Counted from the stretch's first letter, positions 1-8,908 are shown. The stretch: 23,195 nucleotides of DNA from DYCT01 sp051875715 (GCA_051875715.1 JBJEHD010000014.1:1-23195), one strand, 5' to 3'. Numbers and translations: made by a program. Notes: generated by a model not told the origin, from the sequence alone.

Positions 1-81
1 TGCTCGAGTGGTTGAAGAGGCACGCCTGGAAAGCGTGTATACCCCTAAAGGGTATCACGAGTTCGAATCTCGTTCTCTCCG
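1..81 (+). tRNA. tRNA-Ser (anticodon GGA), 5' end cut by window start
   Basis: Decodes UCC/UCU serine codons. The window opens inside the tRNA: the 5' acceptor strand and the first D-arm bases are missing. What remains folds as a class II tRNA. The anticodon stem CACGC/GCGTG (21-25/33-37) encloses the loop with anticodon GGA at 28-30. A long variable arm (about 38-56) is typical of serine, the T arm is ACGAG-TTCGAAT-CTCGT (57-73), and the 3' acceptor strand is TCTCTCC (74-80) with discriminator G81. CCA is not encoded; the next bases are CTTCC. An intrinsic terminator follows directly. Confidence 0.95.
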
Positions 82-87
82 CTTCCT

Positions 88-127
88 AAAAGGAGGTGCA
101 TCGTCATGCGCGATGCACCTCCTTTTT
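88..127 (+). terminator. Intrinsic terminator of the tRNA-Ser transcript
   Basis: A perfect 16-base-pair stem (88-103 with 111-126) encloses a 7-base loop and ends in a T run (122-127). It lies 6 bases after the tRNA and is a strong Rho-independent terminator. The A run at the left foot means it could also act on the opposite strand. Confidence 0.9.
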
Positions 128-237
128 TCATCCCTATATCTCTATTTAGTTCTTCTGGGCTCAAGTAGGGGAACCTGCACGCCCGGAGGGGACAAGTGCC
201 GTAGACAGCGAAGGGGATGGGCATAGGCCCTTCGCGA

Positions 238-256
238 GTACGATTATTAATCGTAC
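238..256. repeat. 19-base perfect palindrome (inverted copy of the repeat at 22092-22156)
   Basis: GTACGATTATTAATCGTAC has arms GTACGATT/AATCGTAC around a 3-base centre. Its reverse complement is identical to the middle copy of the triple repeat near the other end of the window, and the identity extends to 23 bases (235-257 against 22114-22136). The recurrence shows it is a defined element. Whether it is a protein-binding site or a REP-like dispersed repeat cannot be told from the sequence. Confidence 0.8.
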
Positions 257-324
257 CTATGGAGGGTATGCACTCTCCACCCGAAGCAAATGCTTTCACC
301 CGGCGGAGCCTCCGCTCTCCATAG
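257..324. other. Possible structured RNA or MITE-like fold with closing stem and internal hairpins
   Basis: CTATGGAG (257-264) is perfectly complementary to CTCCATAG (317-324) 52 bases later. Inside are two smaller stems, AAGCA/TGCTT (284-288/291-295) and GCGGA/TCCGC (303-307/311-315). The fold is followed by six A on the plus strand, so a minus-strand copy would be preceded, not followed, by a U run; it is not a standard terminator. No riboswitch family is recognised. It directly abuts the 19-base palindrome and may be part of the same element. Confidence 0.45.
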
Positions 325-364
325 AAAAAACACGCGGCTTGTTCGCTCCGTACCAACTTTTCGC

Positions 365-372
365 TATATTCG
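365..372 (+). promoter_or_regulatory. Weak candidate -7 box for the adhesin-like gene
   Basis: TATATTCG matches the Bacteroidetes TAnnTTTG box with one mismatch and lies 30 bases before the ATG at 402. A TTG at 339-341 sits 23 bases upstream, slightly farther than the usual spacing, so this is a weak prediction. Confidence 0.3.
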
Positions 373-401
373 TCCACGAGAACCTTAAACCCACAAAAAC
401 G

Positions 402-3400
402 ATGAAGACTAAGACATTCTTTCTGGCGCTCGTGGGGGCCATGTGCTACGCCCTGGGCGCATGGGCCGACAACTCGGCCCGACGGACCGTCTACGGATGG
501 TTGCGATACGAGGAGCGCGATGCCTACGAGCAAGGGCTGGTGCGGTTTTACACCGACGACGCTTCCACACTGACCCCGGCCTATGCCGACGGCAGCAACC
601 AGGCGGCCTGCGCCGGCGCCTATGCCGACGGTTATTACTACGTCTACCTCTACGAAACAGACGGATACAACGCCACCCCCATCGCCCTGGAACGGATGGA
701 CCTGGAGTCGGGCGTGCAGACACGGGTGGCCGACTATCGCGGATGGAGCACCCTGTATCAGGACATGGCCTTCGACCCCACCACACACACCATGTTCGCC
801 CTGGGTTACGACGAGGGGACCTACACCTCGCGCCTGCTACGCGTAGACCTGACCGACGGACAGGCCTACGTAGTGGGCGAAATGGAGGAAGGGAAATACG
901 TGGCGCTGGCCTGCAACGCCGAAGGACAACTCTACGCGCTGGACGTGGACTACGGACAGTTGTGGAAAGTGGACAAACATACGGCCAAGGCAACGGCCAT
1001 CGGCGACACGGGCGAACGCATCTACGAGGACCTGCAGTCGATGACGTTCGACCTCGAGACGGGCATCCTCTACTGGGCGGGCTATGAGGCCTGGTTCCGC
1101 CTCGATACCGCCACAGGACAGGCCACACGGATAGGCCCGCTGGGGGCGTACGCCCAAGTGGTGGGCCTGCACATCCCTTATAAAGAGACGGCACCGGGCG
1201 CACCGGCCGAAATAACCGACCTGAGCGTCAGTCCGGGCGAAGAGGGCGCGCTGACGGCCCGACTGACCTGGACAAACCCGACCACGACCTTCGGAGGCGA
1301 GGCGCTGAACGAACTGACCGAGGTCAGGGTGACGAGAGGCGACGAGGTGGTGCACACGCTGACCGCCCCCACGCCGGGCGAACGATGCGAATGGACGGAC
1401 GCACAGGTGCCCGAGGCCGGACGGATCACCTATCGGGTGAGCGCGGCGAACGGATACGGGAGCAGCATCTCCGAGGGGCGAACGGCGTTCGTGGGGCGCG
1501 ACGTACCGGCGGCTCCGCGTGCCATCAGCCTGACCAGTCCGGACAGACGGCAGGCCTGTCTGGTGTGGGAAGCCCCCACTGAAGGACTGAACGGCGGATG
1601 GGTCGACACATCGGCTCTGACCTATACCATCGTGCGCCTGCCGGACAGCACGCTGCTGGCCAAGGACGCGGCGCAGACCTCGTGGACCGACACGTCGGTC
1701 GACTCGCTCGGACGCTACTCCTACGCCATACAGGCCTGCAACGCCGACGGGGCAGGCGGAACGGGCCTCTCGCCGGCCTGCCTGCTCGGGCCGCCCATAC
1801 AGACGCCCTACACCTGCCGCTTCGCCACGCAGGAGGAGTTCGACCTGTGGAGCGTGCGCGATGCCAATGCGGACGGATGCACCTGGCGGCGCGAGACGAC
1901 CCTGGCGGCCGCCTACTATGCCTACAACCCCGACGGCACCACGCCTGCCGACGACTGGCTGACCTCGCCACCCATCTGGCTGGAGCGGGGGAAGAACTAC
2001 CGCGTGCGCTACCAACTGCAGTCCTACGGGCCCTCGATGCCCGAACGCGTGGCCGTATGGATAGGGACGCAAGCCAACGAGCAGACAATACGGATAGCGG
2101 ACCACGTGGTCAGCGCCAACCCGTTTGAGGCATACACGGCCGAACTGCCTGCCGACCTGGAGACGGGCGAATACCACCTCTCGTTCCACTGCCACTCGGC
2201 GGCAGACAAGTTCATCCTCTACGTGAGCGGCATCGTCGTAGAGGAGGTGCGCGACGGGAACATCGAAGGCACCGTCCGCGACGGCGACACACCGCTGGAG
2301 GGCGTCGACGTATGCGCCACAGAGGCCGGACGGACAACCCGGACGGACTCGTCCGGACGATACGCCCTGCCCGAACTGCCCGACGGCACCTATTCGCTCC
2401 GCTTCGAGAAGGCAGGCTATGCCACACAGACCCTGACGGGCATCGAGGTGCGCCGGGGAGAGACCACGCAGGCCGACGCCTCGATGCAGGCACTGCCCCG
2501 CTGCTCCCTCTCGGGCCGAACGGTGAACGCGGCTGGACGGCCCGTGGGCTACGCACGCCTGCACTTGGAAGGGGCGGAGTCCTACACCACCGAAAGCGCG
2601 GCGGACGGCACCTTCGCCTTCGCCGACGTGCCGCAGACGACCTACGTGCTCAGCACCGAACGCTACGGCCTGCAGGCCGACCGGCGGACAATAGACCTCG
2701 CGGCAGGCGGAGGGGACATGGGCGACCTCGTCCTGCCTGACAAACTGCTCGCCCCCTGGAGACCGACGGCCACCCTGCACGACGGACAGATGGACATCGC
2801 CTGGGAACAGCCGCGCGACACACGCACCTATCGGCATGACAATGGGGTGCACGGCGGACGGCTCGGCACCCCGGGCTCGACGGCCCGCAGCGTCTACGGC
2901 GCCGTATTCCGCACGCCGGCCCTGCTGACGGGCATGAGTTGGCTGACCGAATCGTACCTGACCACCCATCCGGCGGTGAACGTGTTCGTATTCGATCTGG
3001 ACGAGGACGGCGAACCCACCTCGTGCCTGCTCTACAGCCGGCAAGACGTGGAAAACCGCGACGACGAGTGGACCACGCTGTCGTTCCCCACCCCTGTGGA
3101 CGCACCACGAGGCTACATGCTGGCCATCAGTTACGAGGGACACGTGGGGTTGGGACTGGACACGGGCGAAGGACCGGACTATCCGTTTGCCGAACACGTC
3201 AACTGCTACGCCGAAGACTATACCACCGGACGATTCACCTACACCGAGGAGCACGACATACGACGGACGCTGATGATTCGCGGCGAGGGAACGAACCGGG
3301 GAGACATCGACCTGCCCGACGCGACCACGGGACGACGATATGCCGTATGGCTGGTGCCCGACGGACAGACGAACGACGAAACCGCGTGGACACTGCTGAC

Positions 3401-4904
3401 ACCGACACCACAGGAATCGTGCGCTTGGACCGACGAAACCTGGGCTACACGCCCGCAGGGGGTCTACCGCTACGCCGTCAGGACATACTACGGCACCGAC
3501 GGGCAACCTTCGCCCGCTGCCTTCACCGACGAATGTGAGAAAGACCTCTACACGGCCATCAGCCTGCACGTGCAGACCCGCACGCCGCAGAACGAGGCCG
3601 AGGGAGCCTGCGTGGTGCTGACCCACGCGGAGCAACCGGACAGATACACTTACCAAGCCACCGCCGGGGCCGACGGACGGACGTTCTTCCCACAGGTGCG
3701 GAAGGGCGTCTACCGCATCGACATCACCCGAAAGGGCTTCTACGACCTGCACGTGGAAGAAGCGGACTTCACCACGGAGGGCACATACGACCGGACGGGA
3801 GACGTGCTGGAAGAATACGTGGTGGCACCCTTCAACCTGGAGGTACGCGCCGCCAGCGACGAGGAGGGCGCATGGACGCTCCGCTGGAACGTGACCGACC
3901 ACCTGGCGGACGACTTCGAGCAGCACACCGACTTTGCCGTACACTCGGCCGGCACAGTGGGATGGACCTACACCGACCTCGACGGAATGCCTACCTACGG
4001 CATCGACGGCGTGGACTACCCCAACGCCACCACGCCCAAGGCGTTCCTGGTGTTCAACCCCTCGGCCACCGACCCGGCCATCAGCCTCAGCGATCCGGGC
4101 ACCCGGGCCCACAGCGGACAGCGCTACCTGGCCGCCTTCCCCTCCAAAGGGAGCGCCAACAACGATTTCCTCTTCTCGCCGGCCCTCGACTTCGCCCGCC
4201 CCTTCACGCTCCGCTTCTATGCCAAAAGCTACACCGACCTGTACGGACTGGAGGAGATCAACGTGGGTTACTCGACAACGGAATGCCGGACGGAAGACTT
4301 CGAGTGGGTGAACGGCGACACACCCATCGAGGTACCTCACACGGCATGGACGCCCTACACCTACACGCTGCCCCCGACGGCCCGTTACGTCGCGCTCAAC
4401 TGCGTGTCCGACCAGCGGTTCTTCCTGATGGTGGACGACATCTTCATCGGCATCGAGGCACCCGAGGGCGTCGAGCCCGAACGCATCAAGGACGGCGTGA
4501 CCTACGAGGTCTGGGCAGACGGGCAATACGTGGGAAGCACGACGGAGTGCGCCTACCGCCTGCCGCCGCTCGCACCCGGCCGTCACCAGGCCGAAGTGCG
4601 TGCCCGCTTTGCGTCGGCCGTCACCGAGCCGGCGGAACTGACCTTCGACACCACGCCGGCCGACGGGCTGAACGCCAAGCCGGAGGTGCGCCCCAACGCC
4701 ACCTTCGACTCCGCCACACGCTGCTTCCGCTGGGAAGGGACGACCTGCCGCGAGGCCTGGCTGACAGACCCCGCCGGACGTCTCTGCGCCCACACCCTCG
4801 GCACGCAGGCCCTTTGCGCCGAGGGACTGCTCCCCGGCATCTACCTGCTGAGGCTGCGCACCGACGCAGGCTTCTACACCTGCAAAGTCTGCCTGCATCC
4901 TTGA
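402..4904 (+). CDS. Large secreted modular surface protein (FN3, choice-of-anchor J, carboxypeptidase-regulatory-like domains; T9SS-like C-terminus)
   Basis: The frame is open from an ATG at 339, but the ATG at 402 (1500 residues) is preferred because it begins a clear signal peptide (MKTKTFFLALVGAMCYALGAWA). Regions in order: a repeat-rich beta-propeller-like part (about 25-260), two fibronectin III-like domains (about 265-460), a choice-of-anchor J/cleaved-adhesin-like domain (about 467-617), two carboxypeptidase regulatory-like folds (about 619-782), a beta-rich region (785-967), a third regulatory-like fold (about 1053-1143), a second anchor J domain starting at DDFEQ (about 1170-1353), an FN3-like segment, and a final 70 residues with the pattern LPGIYLLRLRTDAG...KV. 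That ending resembles a T9SS type A sorting signal. Related modules occur in gingipain and hemagglutinin adhesin regions. No catalytic domain is seen; binding or adhesion is inferred. The gene is probably monocistronic. Domain boundaries are approximate. Confidence 0.85.
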   Translation: MKTKTFFLALVGAMCYALGAWADNSARRTVYGWLRYEERDAYEQGLVRFYTDDASTLTPAYADGSNQAACAGAYADGYYYVYLYETDGYNATPIALERMDLESGVQTRVADYRGWSTLYQDMAFDPTTHTMFALGYDEGTYTSRLLRVDLTDGQAYVVGEMEEGKYVALACNAEGQLYALDVDYGQLWKVDKHTAKATAIGDTGERIYEDLQSMTFDLETGILYWAGYEAWFRLDTATGQATRIGPLGAYAQVVGLHIPYKETAPGAPAEITDLSVSPGEEGALTARLTWTNPTTTFGGEALNELTEVRVTRGDEVVHTLTAPTPGERCEWTDAQVPEAGRITYRVSAANGYGSSISEGRTAFVGRDVPAAPRAISLTSPDRRQACLVWEAPTEGLNGGWVDTSALTYTIVRLPDSTLLAKDAAQTSWTDTSVDSLGRYSYAIQACNADGAGGTGLSPACLLGPPIQTPYTCRFATQEEFDLWSVRDANADGCTWRRETTLAAAYYAYNPDGTTPADDWLTSPPIWLERGKNYRVRYQLQSYGPSMPERVAVWIGTQANEQTIRIADHVVSANPFEAYTAELPADLETGEYHLSFHCHSAADKFILYVSGIVVEEVRDGNIEGTVRDGDTPLEGVDVCATEAGRTTRTDSSGRYALPELPDGTYSLRFEKAGYATQTLTGIEVRRGETTQADASMQALPRCSLSGRTVNAAGRPVGYARLHLEGAESYTTESAADGTFAFADVPQTTYVLSTERYGLQADRRTIDLAAGGGDMGDLVLPDKLLAPWRPTATLHDGQMDIAWEQPRDTRTYRHDNGVHGGRLGTPGSTARSVYGAVFRTPALLTGMSWLTESYLTTHPAVNVFVFDLDEDGEPTSCLLYSRQDVENRDDEWTTLSFPTPVDAPRGYMLAISYEGHVGLGLDTGEGPDYPFAEHVNCYAEDYTTGRFTYTEEHDIRRTLMIRGEGTNRGDIDLPDATTGRRYAVWLVPDGQTNDETAWTLLTPTPQESCAWTDETWATRPQGVYRYAVRTYYGTDGQPSPAAFTDECEKDLYTAISLHVQTRTPQNEAEGACVVLTHAEQPDRYTYQATAGADGRTFFPQVRKGVYRIDITRKGFYDLHVEEADFTTEGTYDRTGDVLEEYVVAPFNLEVRAASDEEGAWTLRWNVTDHLADDFEQHTDFAVHSAGTVGWTYTDLDGMPTYGIDGVDYPNATTPKAFLVFNPSATDPAISLSDPGTRAHSGQRYLAAFPSKGSANNDFLFSPALDFARPFTLRFYAKSYTDLYGLEEINVGYSTTECRTEDFEWVNGDTPIEVPHTAWTPYTYTLPPTARYVALNCVSDQRFFLMVDDIFIGIEAPEGVEPERIKDGVTYEVWADGQYVGSTTECAYRLPPLAPGRHQAEVRARFASAVTEPAELTFDTTPADGLNAKPEVRPNATFDSATRCFRWEGTTCREAWLTDPAGRLCAHTLGTQALCAEGLLPGIYLLRLRTDAGFYTCKVCLHP

Positions 4905-4919
4905 TTAGGAAAAAAAACG

Positions 4920-4927
4920 TACCTTTG
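4920..4927 (+). promoter_or_regulatory. -7 box of the uvrA promoter
   Basis: TACCTTTG is an exact match to the Bacteroidetes TAnnTTTG box. It lies 31 bases before the uvrA start and only 15 bases after the stop of the preceding gene. No well-spaced -33 TTTG is seen; the nearest TTG overlaps the upstream stop codon and is too close. It suggests uvrA is transcribed independently, with a leader of about 25 bases. Confidence 0.6.
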
Positions 4928-4958
4928 CAGACGGTCTCGCAAAGAAAAGACAGCCTAC

Positions 4959-7775
4959 ATGAACGGAAAGACAGACAATAAGACAGCAAACGGCCCGGCC
5001 ATCTCCATCCAGGGTGCCCGGGTGAACAACCTGAAAAACATCAGCGTGGACATCCCTCGCGGCAAGTTCGTGGTCATCACGGGACTGAGCGGTTCGGGCA
5101 AGTCGTCGCTGGCCTTCGACACGCTCTATGCCGAAGGCCAGCGGCGCTACGTGGAAAGCCTCTCGGCCTACGCGCGCCAGTTCTTAGGACGCATGAGCAA
5201 GCCGGCGTGCGACTTCATCAAAGGCATACCGCCGGCCATCGCCATCGAGCAGAAGGTGAGCAGCCGCAACCCGCGGTCGACGGTGGGCACATCGACCGAA
5301 ATCTACGAATACCTGCGCCTGCTCTTCGCCCGCGTGGGGCACACCTACTCGCCCGTCAGCGGCACAGAGGTGAAGAAACACACCGTGGACGACGTGGTGG
5401 CGGCCATGCAAACCTACCCCGAAGGCACACGCTACGAGGTGCTGGCGCCGCTCGTTGTCCCGGCAGGACGAACGCTGGGCGAGCAACTGGAGGTGGAACT
5501 CCGGCAGGGCTTCACCCGCATCGAAGCCGACGGCGAAACATGGCGCATCGACGACGTCCTGGGCGAAGAGAACTTTATCCGGCAGCATCCCACTCCCGAG
5601 GGAATCCACCTCCTGGTGGACCGACTCAAGGCCGACTCCAGCAAGGACGGGCTCAGCCGCCTCACCGACTCGGCCGAAACTGCCTTCTACGAAGGAAACG
5701 GCACCTGCCTGCTGCGCTTCTATACCCCCGACGGCGTACGCACCGAGACGTTCAGCAAGCGGTTCGAGGCCGACGGAATCACCTTCGAAGAGCCTACCGA
5801 CCAACTCTTCTCGTTCAACTCTCCGCTGGGGGCCTGCCCCCGATGCGAAGGTTTCGGGAAGGTCATCGGCATCGACGAAAGCCTGGTCGTCCCCAACCGC
5901 GCACTCAGCGTGTACGACGGGGCCGTGGTCTGCTGGAGGGGCGAAAAGATGGGGCAATGGAAAGACGCCCTCGTACACGCCGCCCCCCGGTTCGACTTCC
6001 CCATCTTCAAGCCGTACTTCGAACTGACCGACCAGCAACGGCGCGTGCTTTGGGAGGGCAACGAATACTTCCACGGCATCAACGCCTTCTTCGAAATGCT
6101 GGAACGAGACCAATACAAGATTCAGAACCGCGTGATGCTGGCCCGCTACCGGGGAAAGACCACCTGCCCCGCCTGCCACGGCACACGGCTGAAGCCGGAA
6201 GCGAACTACGTAAAGGTGGGCGGACGAACCATCGCCGAACTGGTGGAGTTGCCCGTCAGCCAACTGAAGACGTTCTTCGACCAGTTGCGGCTGGACGCAC
6301 ACGAAGAGGTGGTGGCCCAACGCATTCTGACGGAAATCAGAAACCGAATCCGCTTCCTCATGGACGTAGGCCTGGGCTATCTAACCCTGGGCCGCGTAAG
6401 CAGCACGCTGTCCGGCGGAGAGAGCCAACGCATCAACCTGGCCACCTCGCTCGGCAGCAGCCTCGTGGGCTCGCTCTACATCCTCGACGAGCCCAGCATC
6501 GGCCTGCACCCGCGCGACACCGACCGCCTCGTCCACGTGCTACGCCAATTGCAACGCCTGGGCAACACGGTGGTGGTGGTGGAACACGAAGAAGAAATCA
6601 TCCGGGCAGCGGACTACATCATCGACGTCGGCCCGGAGGCCGGACGCCTGGGCGGCGAAATCGTCTACCAAGGCGACCTGTCGGACCTGAAACCGGGCAG
6701 CAAGAGCCACACCGTACGCTACCTGCTGGGCGAAGAGCGCATCGAAGCACCCAAGCACCACCGGCACTGGAACAACTACATCGACGTGAAAGGCGCACGC
6801 GAGAACAACCTGAAGGGCATCGACGTGCGCTTCCCGCTCAACGTCATGACGGTCGTGACCGGCGTAAGCGGCTCGGGCAAGTCGACGCTCGTCCGCGACA
6901 TCCTCTACAAAGCACTCAAACGGACGTACAGCGAGAGCAGCGAACGCCCCGGCGAATACATCGCCCTGGAGGGAGACCTGAAGATGCTCGGCGACGTGGA
7001 GTTCGTCGACCAAAACCCCATCGGCAAATCGTCGCGTTCGAACCCCGTCACCTACGTCAAGGCATACGATGAAATCCGCAAGCTGTATGCCGAACAACCG
7101 CTGGCGCGCCAGATGGGATACACGGCCTCGTTCTTCTCGTTCAACATGGAGGGCGGACGATGCGAGGAATGCAAAGGCGAAGGCACGGTGACGGTGGAGA
7201 TGCAGTTCATGGCCGACATCGAGCTGGAATGCGAGTCGTGCCACGGCAAGCGTTTCAAGCCGGAGACGCTGGAGGTGAAATATCAAGGTCAAAGTATCTA
7301 TGACGTGTTGGAGATGACCGTAAACCAGGCCATCGAGTTTTTCGGGGCGAACGGCCAAAAACGAATCGTGAAGAAACTCAAGCCGCTGCAGGACGTCGGA
7401 CTGGGATACGTGAAACTGGGACAATCGTCGTCGACCCTCTCGGGCGGCGAGAACCAGCGGGTGAAACTGGCCTATTTCCTCGGACAGGAGAAGGCAGCCC
7501 CCACCCTCTTCATCTTCGACGAACCGACCACGGGACTGCACTTCCACGACATCCGCAAACTGCTGGAGGCCTTCGACGCTCTCATCCAGCGCGGCCACAG
7601 CATCCTCGTCATCGAGCACAACCTGAACGTCATCCGCTGCGCCGACCACGTCATCGACCTCGGCCCGGAAGGGGGCGAAGAGGGAGGCCGCCTGGTCGTG
7701 AGCGGCACGCCCGAAGAGGTGGCCGCCTGCGGGGCATCCTACACCGGACAATTCCTGCGAGAAATGGGCGTATAG
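4959..7775 (+). CDS. uvrA: Excinuclease ABC subunit A
   Basis: UvrA is the damage-recognition ATPase of nucleotide excision repair; it dimerises, loads UvrB at lesions and acts in the cytoplasm on DNA. At 938 residues it has the family's normal length (E. coli about 940). Both ABC modules are intact: Walker A GLSGSGKS at 42-49 and GVSGSGKS at 635-642, with signatures LSGGESQR at 484-491 and LSGGENQR at 827-834, followed by the ILDEPS and IFDEPT Walker B motifs. The C-terminal zinc module has Cys735, Cys738, Cys758 and Cys761. More CxxC pairs (CPRC in the first half, CPAC before HGTRLKP) belong to the N-terminal zinc site. The start follows a good -7 box. The gene converges on ddh across a structured repeat. 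Identification is firm; whether the genome has a second UvrA paralogue cannot be seen here. Confidence 0.98.
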   Translation: MNGKTDNKTANGPAISIQGARVNNLKNISVDIPRGKFVVITGLSGSGKSSLAFDTLYAEGQRRYVESLSAYARQFLGRMSKPACDFIKGIPPAIAIEQKVSSRNPRSTVGTSTEIYEYLRLLFARVGHTYSPVSGTEVKKHTVDDVVAAMQTYPEGTRYEVLAPLVVPAGRTLGEQLEVELRQGFTRIEADGETWRIDDVLGEENFIRQHPTPEGIHLLVDRLKADSSKDGLSRLTDSAETAFYEGNGTCLLRFYTPDGVRTETFSKRFEADGITFEEPTDQLFSFNSPLGACPRCEGFGKVIGIDESLVVPNRALSVYDGAVVCWRGEKMGQWKDALVHAAPRFDFPIFKPYFELTDQQRRVLWEGNEYFHGINAFFEMLERDQYKIQNRVMLARYRGKTTCPACHGTRLKPEANYVKVGGRTIAELVELPVSQLKTFFDQLRLDAHEEVVAQRILTEIRNRIRFLMDVGLGYLTLGRVSSTLSGGESQRINLATSLGSSLVGSLYILDEPSIGLHPRDTDRLVHVLRQLQRLGNTVVVVEHEEEIIRAADYIIDVGPEAGRLGGEIVYQGDLSDLKPGSKSHTVRYLLGEERIEAPKHHRHWNNYIDVKGARENNLKGIDVRFPLNVMTVVTGVSGSGKSTLVRDILYKALKRTYSESSERPGEYIALEGDLKMLGDVEFVDQNPIGKSSRSNPVTYVKAYDEIRKLYAEQPLARQMGYTASFFSFNMEGGRCEECKGEGTVTVEMQFMADIELECESCHGKRFKPETLEVKYQGQSIYDVLEMTVNQAIEFFGANGQKRIVKKLKPLQDVGLGYVKLGQSSSTLSGGENQRVKLAYFLGQEKAAPTLFIFDEPTTGLHFHDIRKLLEAFDALIQRGHSILVIEHNLNVIRCADHVIDLGPEGGEEGGRLVVSGTPEEVAACGASYTGQFLREMGV

Positions 7776-7812
7776 CGGTGTGCCACTTCAATCTATCAGC
7801 ATGACATTCATC

Positions 7813-7987
7813 AAAAAGGAGGCTGTGTCAAAACTGAATGTTTTGGCGCAGCCTCAAAGGTGCGTCAGAATGGTCGAGATGCAAGGCGCTGAGGCTGAGG
7901 CCGAAGGGAGTGTACTGGCGTACACGACCAAGGCCGAATGCCGATAGCAACGCCGCAGATTGGCCATTATGACACACCGCCCTTTTT
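7813..7987. repeat. 175-base structured intergenic repeat between convergent uvrA and ddh
   Basis: Imperfect terminal inverted repeats (7813-7830 and 7970-7987, 15 of 18 matching) start with AAAAAGG and end with CCTTTTT, so both strands end in a T run. Inside are a 15-base-pair hairpin (7820-7834/7840-7854) with two G-U pairs on the plus strand, and a perfect GTGTAC-TGGC-GTACAC hairpin (7910-7925) flanked by GGCC/GGCC. It has no coding potential. From memory it resembles short intergenic repeats common in Bacteroidales genomes; this was not checked. It probably acts as a bidirectional terminator for uvrA and ddh. Confidence 0.65.
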
Positions 7988-8008
7988 GTTAGGGAATGAA
8001 GACCGGGC

Positions 8009-8908
8009 TTACACCAACTGGCGAATCAAGTCTTCGCGCTCGCCGTAGAGCAGGTCGATGACGGGGACTTCCACCATCGTGTAGCATCCCGGACGCTGGC
8101 GCATCACGGCACGGGCCACACACACCAGCACCTGGCCCGTGAGAGCCGGATTGTTGATGCGCATGTTGAACTCGAACAACTGGTTCTGCGTCTTGCCCGA
8201 GACACCCTTGCGCGTCAGGTTCACACCGTGCCCCATGTCGAGCAGGTCGTCGACACAAGGCACCTGCATCACGTGCGTCTCGTCGTGGACAAAGTACGGG
8301 TCGGCCTTGATGGCTGCCGAAACCCGGTCGAACGAATGACCTTCTTCCACCTCCACATACACCATGCGGCGATGGATGCCGGTTCCCGTGGGAATGGTCA
8401 TGGAGAGGGCAGCCTTCACACCTTCGATGGCTTTCACCGCCACCGTGTGGCCCATGCTCATGCCCGGACCGAAATTGGTATAGGTGACGCCCTTCGGAGC
8501 GATGGCCTGCAGCAATGCACGCACCACCGAGTCGCTTCCCGGATCCCATCCGGCGGAGATGATGGCTGCCGTCCCGTGCTGTTTGGCCACGGCATCCAGT
8601 TCGCGGCGCAGGTCGACAATGCCCGTATGGATGTCGAAACTATCCACCGTACGGATGCCCAAGGCCAGGATTTCCTTGGCATACTGCTCCACGCTGCGGG
8701 TGGGGGTGGCCAGGATGGCTACATCCACATCCTTCAGTTCGCGGATGTCCTTCACCACGTCGAACGCGGCCAGTTCGGCAGGCTTGTCCGCCGCCCCGTG
8801 GCGCCGAACCACGCCCGCCACTTCGAAATCGGGGGCCGACAACAGGGCCTCCAGTGCATAACGTCCGATATTGCCATACCCTACGATGGCTGCTCTGATT
8901 TTTTTCAT
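8009..8908 (-). CDS. ddh: meso-Diaminopimelate D-dehydrogenase
   Basis: The enzyme (EC 1.4.1.16) catalyses the NADPH-dependent reductive amination of tetrahydrodipicolinate to meso-diaminopimelate in one step, feeding lysine and peptidoglycan synthesis and bypassing the acylated intermediates. The 299-residue product begins with a Rossmann motif GYGNIGR at residues 10-16. It contains the family's ATPTRSVEQYA, VDSFDIH, ISAGWDPGSDS and NFGPGMSMGH segments, the last ones forming the substrate pocket, and QNQLFEFNMRINNPALTGQ near the C-terminus. Length matches Bacteroidetes members; the Corynebacterium enzyme is slightly longer. It is a single-gene unit, divergent from ruvA and convergent with uvrA. 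The leader of about 45 bases is AT-rich. The start is the only ATG that precedes the Rossmann fold. Confidence 0.97.
   Translation of the reverse strand: MKKIRAAIVGYGNIGRYALEALLSAPDFEVAGVVRRHGAADKPAELAAFDVVKDIRELKDVDVAILATPTRSVEQYAKEILALGIRTVDSFDIHTGIVDLRRELDAVAKQHGTAAIISAGWDPGSDSVVRALLQAIAPKGVTYTNFGPGMSMGHTVAVKAIEGVKAALSMTIPTGTGIHRRMVYVEVEEGHSFDRVSAAIKADPYFVHDETHVMQVPCVDDLLDMGHGVNLTRKGVSGKTQNQLFEFNMRINNPALTGQVLVCVARAVMRQRPGCYTMVEVPVIDLLYGEREDLIRQLV

Larger units (their letters stand above)
128..401. other. Gene-free interval between tRNA-Ser and the adhesin-like gene
   Basis: No reading frame here looks real. The left third (128-207) shows nothing recognisable. From 208 to 324 there are consecutive inverted repeats: a hairpin at 208-235 (GCGAAGGG/CCCTTCGC), a 19-base palindrome at 238-256, and a larger fold at 257-324. 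They are described separately. Positions 325-401 would contain the promoter and leader of the gene starting at 402. Confidence 0.6.

Noticed and set aside
1..325. tRNA-associated integration site of a genomic island
   Set aside because: No integrase is seen and no repeat of the tRNA 3' end occurs elsewhere in the window; genes that follow look like core genome.
339..401. Upstream start (ATG at 339) for the adhesin-like gene
   Set aside because: It would put 21 residues in front of an otherwise ideal signal peptide beginning at 402.
45..788. Minus-strand frame running from the tRNA into the adhesin-like gene
   Set aside because: It overlaps the tRNA, its terminator and the inverted repeats, so it cannot be a normal gene.
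837..4898. Minus-strand open frame of 1353 codons opposite the adhesin-like gene
   Set aside because: It is an exact antisense shadow. High GC at third positions removes stop codons from this frame. The product has no recognisable motif, whereas the plus strand has a signal peptide and clear domains.
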